A stretch of DNA of 32,209 bases from Bacteroidota bacterium (GTDB taxonomy: Bacteria; Bacteroidota; Bacteroidia; Bacteroidales; DTGW01). The notes under the pieces were generated by a model, which ran no database searches, was not told the DNA's origin, and worked only from the letters and a program-made list of their open reading frames with translations. Shown here piece by piece: positions 16,771-25,168 of this stretch; position 1 is the stretch's first letter, and every line of letters starts with the position of its first letter. A program made the position numbers and the translations under genes. The stretch spans positions 1-32,209 of the forward strand of contig JAKPGM010000018.1 of assembly GCA_029550865.1 (NCBI GenBank), written 5' to 3'.

Positions 16771-19104
16771 ATGTTAAACAAAGTTACCATACGTACAAAA
16801 CTTATCCTGGGTTTTACCCTCATCATCCTTCTAACTGGAATTATTGGCTATGTGGGAATGCGAAATATTTCGCTGATACAGTCCAACGACGCCATACTCT
16901 ATGAGCAAAGTACTCAACCCAATGAACATTTGGTAATAATGACTGAAAAATTTGGAAAAATTCGTACTTACATAAGAGAAATTATACTTGCCAATACACC
17001 TTCAGATCAAAAAAAGTTCAACGATTTGCTAGAAAATTCTATAGCTGAATTTTATTCACTTATGGCCAATGAAAAACAAGAAAATATAGGTGCAATACAG
17101 GCAAAATATCTCGATAGTATAAAAACTGCCCTTGATGCTTATGTGCAATATATTGAACCCATCCGTTCAGCAGTATTGAAAGGAAATATCAATGAAGCAA
17201 AAATGATATTATGGGATGAAAAAGCTAAAAAGGTAGTCTCGCAGATGGATCATGCCATGGAAAGCTATGCCAGTTTTCTGGTACACAATGGCGAAAAACT
17301 TTTCAAGAGTAACCAAGAAATAGCAGGTGGGTCGATACGTTCTATGAGTCTTTTCCTGGTAATAGCACTCATTGCTGCTGCCATTGTTGCTTTCTTAATA
17401 GCATCGAATATTCAGTCGATTCTTAAAAAACTCACCAATCAAATCAAAGCACTGGTACAGGCAGCCACTGCAGGTAAAATTACCGAACGTGCAAAGGTAG
17501 AAGAGGTCAATTTTGAATTTCAAGGAGTTCCCTTAGCCATTAACCAGATGCTCGATGCCATTACAGGGATGTTCGATAATATCCCCATTCCGGTAATGAT
17601 TATCGACAAAGATTATAACATTCAGTACATCAATCCAGCAGGTGCCAAGATTGGAAATAAAATACCCGAAGAATTACGTGGAAGCAAATGCTACAATCAT
17701 TTTCGGACCGAAGATTGTCACACCGAACGTTGTGCCTGTACACGAACCTTGCAAACACAAAACAAAGTATCCGGCGAAACCATTTCGAATGCCGGTAACA
17801 ATAAGCTAAATATTCTCTACTCGGCCACACCAATTAAAGTCGATAATACCGTCGTTGGAGCACTTGAAGTTGTTGTCGACCAAACCGAAATAAAACGTGC
17901 CATGGCTCGCATTGAAAAAATATCCCAATATCAATCCATAGAGATTCAAAAAATTAAAGAGTCGCTTGAGAAATTTTCAGTTGGGATTATGCAAATTACC
18001 ACTCAATCAAATCCTGCCGATGAAGATACATCAGACACACGCAAGATGTTCGACGAGTTGTATAAGGCTATCAACCAACTTAAAGAGGTTAACCTGCAAA
18101 TCATCGAAAAAGCTAAAGCCATTGCTCAAGGGGATCTTACGGTAACAATACAGAAACGTTCGGAGGAAGACGAACTCATGCAAGCCCTGGACGAGATGGT
18201 CAAAGCCAATTCAAAAACAATTACTGAATTTAAAACAGCTATCGAAAACATTGTAGAAGCCAGCCAGGCACTTCAATCTGTTGCCCTACAGATATCCGAA
18301 GGCAGTACCGAACAGGCATCCAGCACCGAAGAAGTATCGTCGAGCATGGAACAAATGGTATCGAATATTAATCAGAACACCGACAATGCACGTCAAACCG
18401 AAAAGATAGCTCTTCAGGCTTCTGCCGATATAACTGAAGGTAATAAAGCCGTCATGACCACCGTTGAGGCCATGAAACGTATTGCCGAGAAAATCAGTAT
18501 CATAGGTGAAATAGCCGAAAAAACCGACCTGTTAGCCATCAATGCAGCTATTGAGGCTGCCCGTGCTGGTGAACAGGGCAAAGGATTTGCTGTGGTTGCC
18601 GCTGAAGTCCGCAAACTGGCTGAAAGTTCACAGGTTGCCGCAAAAGAAATTAACGAACTGGCACGCAACAGCGTACGCATAGCTGATGAATCGGGTATGC
18701 TGCTGCAAAAAATCGTCCCCGACATACAAAAAACTGCCGTACTGGTTCAGGAAATTGCCGCAGCCAGCCTCGAACAGAACGAAGGTGCCAATCAGGTCAA
18801 CAATGCCATAATACAGCTCAACGCTGTAACGCAGAAAAATGCTGCCGCTGCCGAAGAAATGTCGTCGAGCGCTGAAGAACTCGCCAGCCAGGCCGAGCAA
18901 CTCAAAGAAATAATCGCCTTCTACAAAACCCCCGACGATATCTCGGTGATGCAAATGCGCCGATCAACTCCTGGACAGCGGATTAAAACTGGCAAAAACC
19001 TATTTGCAAATGCTACCACTGAAAAACTACATGTTAAAAAACCGCAGGAAGTCAATATTAACCTGAATGGCGACGGACATGACAATGAATACGAACACTT
19101 TTAA
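16771..19104 (+). CDS. Methyl-accepting chemotaxis protein with four-helix sensor, PAS domain and HAMP domains
   Basis: A 777-residue receptor. TM1 is at about 10-30 and TM2 at 192-211, enclosing a periplasmic four-helix-bundle sensor. A HAMP-like linker follows, then a PAS domain (about 268-375, [22 protein letters not shown]) carrying a cysteine group C307, C316, C321, C323. A second HAMP (about 445-490, [13 protein letters not shown]) leads to the signalling domain, whose CheA/CheW-contacting tip is about 580-625 ([20 protein letters not shown]). The C-terminus lacks an NWETF-like CheR tether. The ligand is unknown; the PAS cysteines suggest redox or cofactor sensing, which is inference. 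Confidence 0.95.
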   Translation: MLNKVTIRTKLILGFTLIILLTGIIGYVGMRNISLIQSNDAILYEQSTQPNEHLVIMTEKFGKIRTYIREIILANTPSDQKKFNDLLENSIAEFYSLMANEKQENIGAIQAKYLDSIKTALDAYVQYIEPIRSAVLKGNINEAKMILWDEKAKKVVSQMDHAMESYASFLVHNGEKLFKSNQEIAGGSIRSMSLFLVIALIAAAIVAFLIASNIQSILKKLTNQIKALVQAATAGKITERAKVEEVNFEFQGVPLAINQMLDAITGMFDNIPIPVMIIDKDYNIQYINPAGAKIGNKIPEELRGSKCYNHFRTEDCHTERCACTRTLQTQNKVSGETISNAGNNKLNILYSATPIKVDNTVVGALEVVVDQTEIKRAMARIEKISQYQSIEIQKIKESLEKFSVGIMQITTQSNPADEDTSDTRKMFDELYKAINQLKEVNLQIIEKAKAIAQGDLTVTIQKRSEEDELMQALDEMVKANSKTITEFKTAIENIVEASQALQSVALQISEGSTEQASSTEEVSSSMEQMVSNINQNTDNARQTEKIALQASADITEGNKAVMTTVEAMKRIAEKISIIGEIAEKTDLLAINAAIEAARAGEQGKGFAVVAAEVRKLAESSQVAAKEINELARNSVRIADESGMLLQKIVPDIQKTAVLVQEIAAASLEQNEGANQVNNAIIQLNAVTQKNAAAAEEMSSSAEELASQAEQLKEIIAFYKTPDDISVMQMRRSTPGQRIKTGKNLFANATTEKLHVKKPQEVNINLNGDGHDNEYEHF

Positions 19105-19147
19105 ACAATAATGGTTGGTTAATAGTTAGTAGTAGTTTACGGGTGCC

Positions 19148-19187
19148 AAGGGGAGAATGTACGCATTCTCCCTTTGTTTATTTTTCA
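19148..19187 (+). terminator. Terminator after the chemotaxis operon
   Basis: AAGGGGAGAATG (19148-19159) pairs with CATTCTCCCTTT (19164-19175) through a TACG tetraloop with one G-U pair, followed by the T-rich TTTGTTTATTTTT. It lies 44 bases after the MCP stop, in the convergent gap with larC. Confidence 0.9.
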
Positions 19188-19248
19188 ATCTCTCGCATTT
19201 AAATGATACATCTAAACAAGAAAAGAAATATTTAACGCATATTGAGAG

Positions 19249-20505
19249 CTACCTGTCACCGGTAAGTTTATCTATAATATCCTGCTGAACGATACGCATC
19301 ACCTCGGGCAAAGGAAGGTTATTTTTTCTCGCAATCTCCAGGCAATCTTCGTATTCTGGCTTAAATTTTACCACATCTTTTCCATACGATTTTTTTACCC
19401 GTACCCTTCCCAACGAAGTATCGAGGGTCAATATTTCTCGATCCAGCATCCACTTCTCAACTGAAAACCCTCGTACCCCAAGGGTGGTAGTTTCCTTAAG
19501 CAAAATAGTAGTTATCGGGTCAAACGTTGCCGGGCTACAGAGAACCGATATTTTTTGGGCTGGACGCATTTTTTTCATCATTATTGGAGTTAAAAAAACG
19601 TCCTGAGCGCCAGCTTCGAAAAGCTTATTTATCACATTCTCATAGAGCTCAGGATTCATGTCATCAATGTTGCATTCGATGAGTAAAGCCTGCTCACGCA
19701 GAAAACCATTTTCTACACCTTCTAATTCCCCCAAAAATACTCGCAAAACATTGGGGATATTCGAATCTTTGCTTCCAGCACCATAGCCAACTTTTAATGG
19801 GATAAAAGAATAGCCCTGACGAAATTCATTCACAACACTTGCTAAAATAGCAGCTCCCGTTGGCGTGGTAGCCTCGAATGGTATCTTTCCCAGGGTAATG
19901 GGAATATTTTGCAACAACTCAGCCGTGGCAGGTGCTGGTACCGGATAGGTTCCATGAGCGCATTGAACCATTCCACTTCCTACTTCAACAGGCGAAGAAA
20001 CAATGTAGTCGGGCTTAAAATATTCGATACAAATAGCCGCTCCAACAATATCTACAATGGAATCCACGGCTCCCACCTCATGAAAATGTACACGTTCGGT
20101 AGGGATATTATGAATTTTTCCCTCAGCAACGGCAAGACGTTCAAAAATTTTTATACTTAATTTTTTTACAGTATCGGACAAAGCAGACGACTCAATCATC
20201 TGGCGAATTTCAGCGAAGCTACGATGCATGCCATGCTGCCCATGAGTATGCTGCTTTGGCAAGGATGTTGTAGGTTGATTTCCCAAAGGGTATATGGGCG
20301 ATTTTTCTTGCTCGATATGTACATGAATTTGCGTCGAAGCAATACCATGAGTAACCACCTGCTTAACCTCCAACCGATAACCCTGTATGGCGATTTTCTG
20401 AAGTTCTTCCTTAAGATAATCAACAGGTACCCCAAGGTCGATCATAGCCGCCAGATGCATGTCGCCACTTATACCGGCAAAACAATCGTAATACAAAACT
20501 TTCAT
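19249..20505 (-). CDS. larC: Nickel-pincer cofactor biosynthesis protein LarC
   Basis: A 418-residue enzyme that inserts nickel, with CTP as cofactor in characterised homologues, into the pyridinium-dithio mononucleotide to give the nickel-pincer nucleotide of lactate racemase and related epimerases. The N-terminal YYDCFAGISGDMHLAAMIDLG and the segment VHFHEVGAVDSIVDIVGAA are diagnostic. A histidine-rich linker (THGQHGMH) follows the first 90 residues, and ECNIDDMNPELYENV marks the C-terminal domain. Unlike lactobacillar larC, which needs a programmed frameshift, this is one uninterrupted frame. The start codon (MKVLYYD) lies in a CGGATGAAA box complementary to the upstream leader element, which is present twice. 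larB is 3.2 kb away on the other strand; larE and larA are not seen. Confidence 0.95.
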   Translation of the reverse strand: MKVLYYDCFAGISGDMHLAAMIDLGVPVDYLKEELQKIAIQGYRLEVKQVVTHGIASTQIHVHIEQEKSPIYPLGNQPTTSLPKQHTHGQHGMHRSFAEIRQMIESSALSDTVKKLSIKIFERLAVAEGKIHNIPTERVHFHEVGAVDSIVDIVGAAICIEYFKPDYIVSSPVEVGSGMVQCAHGTYPVPAPATAELLQNIPITLGKIPFEATTPTGAAILASVVNEFRQGYSFIPLKVGYGAGSKDSNIPNVLRVFLGELEGVENGFLREQALLIECNIDDMNPELYENVINKLFEAGAQDVFLTPIMMKKMRPAQKISVLCSPATFDPITTILLKETTTLGVRGFSVEKWMLDREILTLDTSLGRVRVKKSYGKDVVKFKPEYEDCLEIARKNNLPLPEVMRIVQQDIIDKLTGDR

Positions 20506-20535
20506 CCGAAAATATTTTTAAATGTTTTTTAAATC

Positions 20536-20644
20536 GGTCGGATGGAACTCGCATGTAGTATGTTATGTGTCCCAAAATCAAGCAGGTATGCTAAATTATT
20601 CTCATACTCGTTTGTGAATACTGCTATACATGCTCGTTTCATCC
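20536..20644 (-). repeat. Leader-element copy E (adjacent to larC)
   Basis: Minus-strand sense GGATGAAACGAGCATGTATA to ACATGCGAGTTCCATCCGAC. The 17-position outer stem pairs 20644-20628 with 20556-20540, with the tandem G-A and one A-C mismatch. The internal hairpin pairs 20603-20607 with 20586-20590. The tail TTCCATCCG (20547-20539) can instead pair with CGGATGAAA (20508-20500), which holds the larC start codon. It is identical to copy F over 104 bases. Confidence 0.92.
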
Positions 20645-20651
20645 AAAAATA
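20644..20651 (-). promoter_or_regulatory. -7 promoter box at the 5' edge of leader-element copy E
   Basis: Minus-strand TATTTTTG, an exact TAnnTTTG match, directly abuts the element's first bases GGATGAAACG. A transcript would start within or at the 5' end of the element and run into larC. The -33 element is unclear. Confidence 0.5.
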
Positions 20652-20668
20652 ATATTTTAAAAATTCTC

Positions 20669-20749
20669 ACGCTAAGAACGCAAAGTAACCGCAAAATTCG
20701 CAGAGATTTTCTTCAAGTTCTTAGCGTAAAACTTAGCGTCCTTTGCGTT
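20669..20749. repeat. Degenerate inverted-repeat cluster between copies E and F
   Basis: ACGCTAAGAAC (20669-20679) is inverted at 20717-20727, and AACGCAAAG (20677-20685) is inverted at 20741-20749. The intervening bases are degenerate CGCAAAG/CGCAGAG units of about 10 bases. It resembles the low-complexity intergenic repeats often seen in Bacteroidota genomes. No coding potential. Confidence 0.75.
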
Positions 20750-20796
20750 TTTAAATATGATCCATTACAAACTCTTTTATCCGAAAGTAATTTAAT

Positions 20797-20904
20797 GGCC
20801 GGATGGAACTCGCATGTAGTATGTTATGTGTCCCAAAATCAAGCAGGTATGCTAAATTATTCTCATACTCGTTTGTGAATACTGCTATACATGCTCGTTT
20901 CATC
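20797..20904 (-). repeat. Leader-element copy F (upstream tandem copy toward larC)
   Basis: Same sense as copy E and identical to it over 104 bases (20801-20904 versus 20540-20643). The downstream box here is TTTCGGATAAAA, after a shorter spacer and not at a start codon. The bases between 20905 and 21092 hold a 9-bp imperfect palindrome (TATGCTGTA 20931-20939 / TACAGCGTA 20956-20964) and no further gene. Confidence 0.92.
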
Positions 20905-20924
20905 ATTAAATAACATACACGTTT

Positions 20925-20932
20925 CAAAAATA
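20925..20932 (-). promoter_or_regulatory. -7 promoter box upstream of leader-element copy F
   Basis: Minus-strand TATTTTTG, an exact TAnnTTTG match about 20 bases before the 5' end of copy F in the same sense. It overlaps an imperfect palindrome (20931-20964) that could be an operator. Confidence 0.45.
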
Positions 20933-21092
20933 TGCTGTAAATTGCATCAAAAATATACAGCGTAATTTAGAACTAATTCAAATTATACAGGTTTAACACC
21001 CTATTAACAAAGCATTGCTGCTTTCATGCAAAATTTTACATGTTTTTACAAATGTGAAAAAATTATTTCAATTCATAACTAAAAATACAACT

Positions 21093-22013
21093 ATGAAACG
21101 GAGGGAATTTCTGGTCAAAGGCGTAAGCGCTGGCCTTGCTGCAGGACTGCTGGCAAAACATGCAAATGTTCTCGCATCGGGAAATTCACTAAATCTTTCA
21201 AAGGATACATACGATCTTGTTGCCGTGATGGGAGGTGAACCCGACGTTATGTTTGATAGGGCAATTGCAGCCATGGGTGGTATTGGAAAATATGTAAAAA
21301 AAGGAATGCGTGTAGTTGTAAAACCCAACATAGGCTGGGACAAGACACCTGAATATGCTGCCAATACCAACCCTCTCCTGGTGAAAAGAATTGTAGAGCA
21401 TTGCTTTCAGGCAGGTGCTAAAGAAGTACTGGTATTCGACAACACTTGCGACCAATGGCAACGATGCTATACAAACAGCGGGATTGAAAAAGCCGTTAAG
21501 GATGCTGGCGGAAAGCTTATTCCCGGCAATAGCGAAGGTTATTATCATCCCGTGAACATTGCTGCAGGTAAACGTCTTAAACAAACCAAAGAACACGAAG
21601 CCATTCTCGAATCGGACGTATTCATCAATGTACCGGTACTCAAATCCCATGGAGGCGCTACCCTAACCATTGCTATGAAAAATATGATGGGAATCGTATG
21701 GGATCGCGGTTACTGGCATCGCAACGACCTTCACCAGTGTATTGCCGACTTTGCAAGCTATCGAAAACCTACCCTCAATATTATCGACGCCTATCGGGTA
21801 ATGAAACAAAATGGCCCTAAAGGAGTATCTCTCTCCGACGTTGTTACCATGAAATCGCTCATTATATCGGAAGATATTGTCGCCGCCGATGCAGCTGCTG
21901 CAAAACTTTTCGGACTAAATCCCGAAAACGTCGACTATATCAAAATAGCTGCGCAAATGGGAATTGGGAATATGAACCTCGAAAAACTAAATATTGGACG
22001 AATAAAAGTTTAA
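21093..22013 (+). CDS. Tat-exported DUF362 family protein
   Basis: A 306-residue protein of the DUF362 family, whose biochemical role is not established. The N-terminus MKRREFLVKGVSAGLAAGLL is a twin-arginine signal peptide, so the mature protein should be folded, possibly with a cofactor, and then exported. The body has the family landmarks VVVKPNIGWD, VPVLKSHGGATLTIAMKNMMG and a C-terminal aspartate-rich SEDIVAADAAAAKLFG. No CxxC ferredoxin motif is present, unlike longer DUF362 fusions. An upstream in-frame ATG (21015) is rejected because it would bury the Tat motif. The next gene is a polyferredoxin 58 bases downstream, probably in the same operon and supplying electrons. Confidence 0.9.
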   Translation: MKRREFLVKGVSAGLAAGLLAKHANVLASGNSLNLSKDTYDLVAVMGGEPDVMFDRAIAAMGGIGKYVKKGMRVVVKPNIGWDKTPEYAANTNPLLVKRIVEHCFQAGAKEVLVFDNTCDQWQRCYTNSGIEKAVKDAGGKLIPGNSEGYYHPVNIAAGKRLKQTKEHEAILESDVFINVPVLKSHGGATLTIAMKNMMGIVWDRGYWHRNDLHQCIADFASYRKPTLNIIDAYRVMKQNGPKGVSLSDVVTMKSLIISEDIVAADAAAAKLFGLNPENVDYIKIAAQMGIGNMNLEKLNIGRIKV

Positions 22014-22071
22014 GTAGCCACACCAGATTTGATTCATTCCCCGAAAAATTGTAGTTCTGATAATAAAGTGT

Positions 22072-23616
22072 ATGATTGCTTACCTCAAATATTTAAGAAT
22101 AGCAATAGGTTTGCTATTTCTATGTGTGCTGACCTTAGCCTTTTTGGGTATAAGTACGCCGTTTCTCCACGCTGCCACATGGTTTCAGTTTATTCCTTCC
22201 CTCCTAAAATTTCTGATTACCCTCACGGCAGCTGGATTTTTGATAATTATCCTACTCACCTTTCTGGTGGGGAGGGTATATTGTTCGTTTATTTGTCCCC
22301 TGGGCATTCTACAAGACATTATCGCTCGCATTGGCCGATTTTTTAGAAAACGAAAAATTTATCGATACTCAAAGCCATTGAATTACTTACGAAATGGTGT
22401 ACTCGTCGCAACAGTGGTATCCTTATTTTCGGGAAGTATCCTGGCATTGGTACTACTCGATCCCTACAGTATGTATGGAAAAATAACCACAGGACTTTTC
22501 CGGCCAGCTTTTGTCCTGATTAATGATAACCTATCAAAATTACTTGAGAATCTGCACATCTTTATTACCCCCATCGGTATTAAAAATTTTAGCCTTATAG
22601 CATTGGTATGGGGAATAGTTCTGTTGGTAGTACTCGTCTTATTTAGCTACCAAAGAGGACGTTTGTATTGTAACACTATATGCCCGGTAGGCACGCTGTT
22701 AGGATGGATAAGCCGTTTGACCATCTTCAAAATTCGTATGCTACCCAACAATTGTACTCGTTGTGGTAAATGTTCATCGGTATGCAAAAGCGAATGTATC
22801 GACATTCGTCAACAAAAGATCGATTTTGACCGATGTGTGGGGTGTTACAACTGTCTGACGGCCTGTAACGAAAATGCTCTTTCGCTTCAACCTGCTCGCA
22901 TAATTAAACAGGTTGCAACCACCGATATTACAAATAACGATAGCAGCCGACGTTCGTTTTTAGGAGTATTGGTCACTGGTATTGTTGGAACAGGCGTTGT
23001 AGCTTCAATCAAAGCCCAAACCCACGACTCAGATCACAAGAATAGTATTCCTGTTCATAAAAAACATACTGTCACCCCGCCGGGGTCAATCTCATTAGAA
23101 CATTTTACTGCACATTGCACAGCATGTCAGCTGTGTGTGAGCCAGTGCCCAACGCATGTACTCAAGCCCTCCATCAAGGAATATGGGTTGAATGGATTTC
23201 TAATGCCCTACATGAGCTATGCTGGTAGTTTCTGTAACTACGAATGTACAGTGTGCACCGAAGTTTGTCCTACAGGTGCGCTATTGCCATTGACCGTTGA
23301 ACAGAAAAAAACGCTTCAAATTGGTAAAGTTAACTTCATTAAGGAAAATTGCATTGTATACACATCCGAGACGTCCTGTGGAGCCTGTGCCGAACATTGT
23401 CCTACGGCTGCCGTTCACATGGTACCATACAAAGGCTTTTTACGTATCCCCGACACCGAACAGAACATCTGCATAGGTTGTGGTGCCTGCGAGTATGCCT
23501 GTCCAGCAACACCCCACAAAGCAATCTATGTCGAAGGAAATCCGGTTCATCTTCAAGCTCAAAAACCACAGGAAAAGCAGCAAAATAATGAAGCCCCCAC
23601 CGACTTTCCCTTTTAA
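22072..23616 (+). CDS. Membrane polyferredoxin: NapH-like half fused to a NapG-like half
   Basis: A 514-residue iron-sulfur membrane protein. The N-terminal half has about five transmembrane helices and two NapH-type CxxxCP motifs (YCSFICPLG and YCNTICPVG), then two 4Fe-4S sites starting at C228 (CTRCGKCSSVC and CVGCYNCLTAC). At residues 293-294 an internal twin-arginine motif, SRRSFLGVLVTGIVG, begins another hydrophobic segment, followed by four more cysteine clusters (CTACQLCVSQC, CTVCTEVC, CGACAEHC, CIGCGACEYAC), as in NapG/MauM ferredoxins. It thus looks like NapH and NapG in one chain, moving electrons across the membrane to an exported partner. No nitrate reductase gene is present, so the partner may be the DUF362 protein; that is inference. 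Confidence 0.9.
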   Translation: MIAYLKYLRIAIGLLFLCVLTLAFLGISTPFLHAATWFQFIPSLLKFLITLTAAGFLIIILLTFLVGRVYCSFICPLGILQDIIARIGRFFRKRKIYRYSKPLNYLRNGVLVATVVSLFSGSILALVLLDPYSMYGKITTGLFRPAFVLINDNLSKLLENLHIFITPIGIKNFSLIALVWGIVLLVVLVLFSYQRGRLYCNTICPVGTLLGWISRLTIFKIRMLPNNCTRCGKCSSVCKSECIDIRQQKIDFDRCVGCYNCLTACNENALSLQPARIIKQVATTDITNNDSSRRSFLGVLVTGIVGTGVVASIKAQTHDSDHKNSIPVHKKHTVTPPGSISLEHFTAHCTACQLCVSQCPTHVLKPSIKEYGLNGFLMPYMSYAGSFCNYECTVCTEVCPTGALLPLTVEQKKTLQIGKVNFIKENCIVYTSETSCGACAEHCPTAAVHMVPYKGFLRIPDTEQNICIGCGACEYACPATPHKAIYVEGNPVHLQAQKPQEKQQNNEAPTDFPF

Positions 23617-23671
23617 CTTTATACTGCATCATGGTACATGCCTGAAGACGACATGAGTGAAAATAATTATT

Positions 23672-23679
23672 TACTTTTG
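23672..23679 (+). promoter_or_regulatory. -7 promoter box for larB
   Basis: TACTTTTG matches TAnnTTTG exactly, 14 bases before the larB ATG at 23694, suggesting that larB has its own promoter and an almost leaderless transcript. Confidence 0.5.
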
Positions 23680-23693
23680 CCGAAAATGTGACC

Positions 23694-24440
23694 ATGAATA
23701 GCGAATATATCCGAAATATCCTGGCATCGGTACAAAAAGGCGATCTAAGCATTGAACAGGCGATGGAATCGCTCAAGCAGCTTCCTTATACCGATCTGGG
23801 GTATGCTAAAGTTGACCACCACCGTCAATTACGTCGTGGCTATCCAGAAGTTATCTTCTGTGCAGGTAAAACCCCAGCACAGGTGAAAGGCATTGTTGCC
23901 AATATGTTACCCCATGGCGAAAACATTTTGGCCACCCGAGCAAGTATCGATATATTTCATGAAGTAAAGTCGATATGTCCCAATGCCGAATATAACGAGT
24001 TGGGTCGTACCATTACCATCCGTCAAAAAGAAATTACCCCAACATCAAGCTATATTGCCATTGTAACCGCTGGCACCTCCGATATCCCCGTTGCCGAAGA
24101 GGCTGCAGTAACAGCCGAAATATTCGGAAACCGTATTGAAAAGGTTTTCGACGTTGGGGTAGCAGGTATCCATCGATTATACGACAGGTTGGATATTTTA
24201 CGAGGGGCAAAAGTACTTGTTGTCATAGCAGGTATGGAGGGAGCATTACCCAGCGTAGTGGGTGGGTTGGTCGATAAACCAGTAATTGCTGTCCCCACCA
24301 GTGTAGGTTATGGAGCTGCTTTTCAGGGGATCGCTGCCTTACTCGGCATGCTCACCAGCTGCACCAGTGGCATTGGGGTGGTAAACATCGACAATGGATT
24401 TGGAGCCGCATACCTGGCCAGTATGATTAACAAACTTTAA
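23694..24440 (+). CDS. larB: Nickel-pincer cofactor biosynthesis protein LarB
   Basis: A 248-residue AIR-carboxylase-like enzyme that carboxylates and hydrolyses nicotinate adenine dinucleotide in the first step of nickel-pincer nucleotide synthesis. Recognisable regions are the N-terminal helical part (NILASVQKGDLSIEQAME), DHHRQLRRGYPEVIFCAGK, and the PurE-like core TAGTSDIPVAEEAAVTAE with DVGVAGIHR, VIAGMEGALPSVVGGL and VPTSVGYGAAF. ATG 23694 is preferred to a GTG two codons earlier. It is followed 9 bases later by the WbqC-like gene, suggesting co-transcription. Together with larC it shows that the organism makes the nickel-pincer cofactor if larE is elsewhere. Confidence 0.95.
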   Translation: MNSEYIRNILASVQKGDLSIEQAMESLKQLPYTDLGYAKVDHHRQLRRGYPEVIFCAGKTPAQVKGIVANMLPHGENILATRASIDIFHEVKSICPNAEYNELGRTITIRQKEITPTSSYIAIVTAGTSDIPVAEEAAVTAEIFGNRIEKVFDVGVAGIHRLYDRLDILRGAKVLVVIAGMEGALPSVVGGLVDKPVIAVPTSVGYGAAFQGIAALLGMLTSCTSGIGVVNIDNGFGAAYLASMINKL

Positions 24441-24449
24441 ACTACCAGC

Positions 24450-25076
24450 ATGGATACTTCAACAGAGCGTATCTTGCTTTCAACTGCCTATCATGCCCCC
24501 ATCCAATATTTCTCAAAATTACGCCGTTACCCCCAGGTATATCTTGAACAATGGGAAAGCTACCAGAAGCAATCGTACCGAAATCGGTGCTACATCCTTT
24601 CGGCTAACGGTGTCCTACCCCTTACCGTTCCAATTGTACATACTGGAGAAAAAACACCTATAAAAAATATTCGTATCGACTATACCAAACGCTGGAAAGC
24701 CATGCATCTGCGTGCCATTGAGTCGGCCTATCGTTCGTCCCCCTTCTACCTTTACTATATCGACGACTTTTTGGCCATTTATCACAACGAATACGAATAT
24801 CTATGGGAAATGAATCTTGCATTTCTTCAACTTACTCTTCAACTGCTAAATATCAAAGCAAACCTTAAAATCACCGAAAGCTACCGGGAAATCCCATCGC
24901 CGTTCCTTGATTTCACCCATGCCATTCATCCCAAAAACCGATTTAATCAACCTGACCCTACCTTTGTACCCCGCCCATATTTTCAGGTGTTCGAAAAAAA
25001 ATTTGGTTTTGTTCCCAACCTGAGTATACTCGATTTACTGTTCAACACAGGCCCCGAAGCAATCAGCTGGCTATAA
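24450..25076 (+). CDS. WbqC-family protein
   Basis: A 208-residue protein of the WbqC-like family, first named from an O-antigen locus; its reaction is unknown. The N-terminus LLSTAYHAPIQYFSKLRRYP, the central RCYILSANGVLPLTVPIVH and SAYRSSPFYLYYIDDFLAIY are typical of Bacteroidota members. No signal peptide or transmembrane segment is evident, so it should be cytoplasmic. It starts 9 bases after larB stops, so it shares its transcript, but no functional link to nickel-pincer synthesis is established. Confidence 0.85.
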   Translation: MDTSTERILLSTAYHAPIQYFSKLRRYPQVYLEQWESYQKQSYRNRCYILSANGVLPLTVPIVHTGEKTPIKNIRIDYTKRWKAMHLRAIESAYRSSPFYLYYIDDFLAIYHNEYEYLWEMNLAFLQLTLQLLNIKANLKITESYREIPSPFLDFTHAIHPKNRFNQPDPTFVPRPYFQVFEKKFGFVPNLSILDLLFNTGPEAISWL

Positions 25077-25168
25077 CTCGGCACCCAAACAAGTTAGCTC
25101 TTCAACTATAAATAGCTAAAAACTTTTTCCACATTTTAATGTTTATCATGCATTAAAATTTTAGGACT

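Noticed and set aside
20536-20904. Tandem E/F copies as a CRISPR-like array
   Set aside because: Only two copies, about 104 bases each, with a 157-base spacer; no cas genes and no short regular repeats.
1-20904. Leader elements as ordinary MITEs of a transposon
   Set aside because: Terminal inverted repeats exist, but no transposase or consistent target-site duplication is seen, and all copies have the same polarity to genes. Kept as an alternative origin, not as the call.
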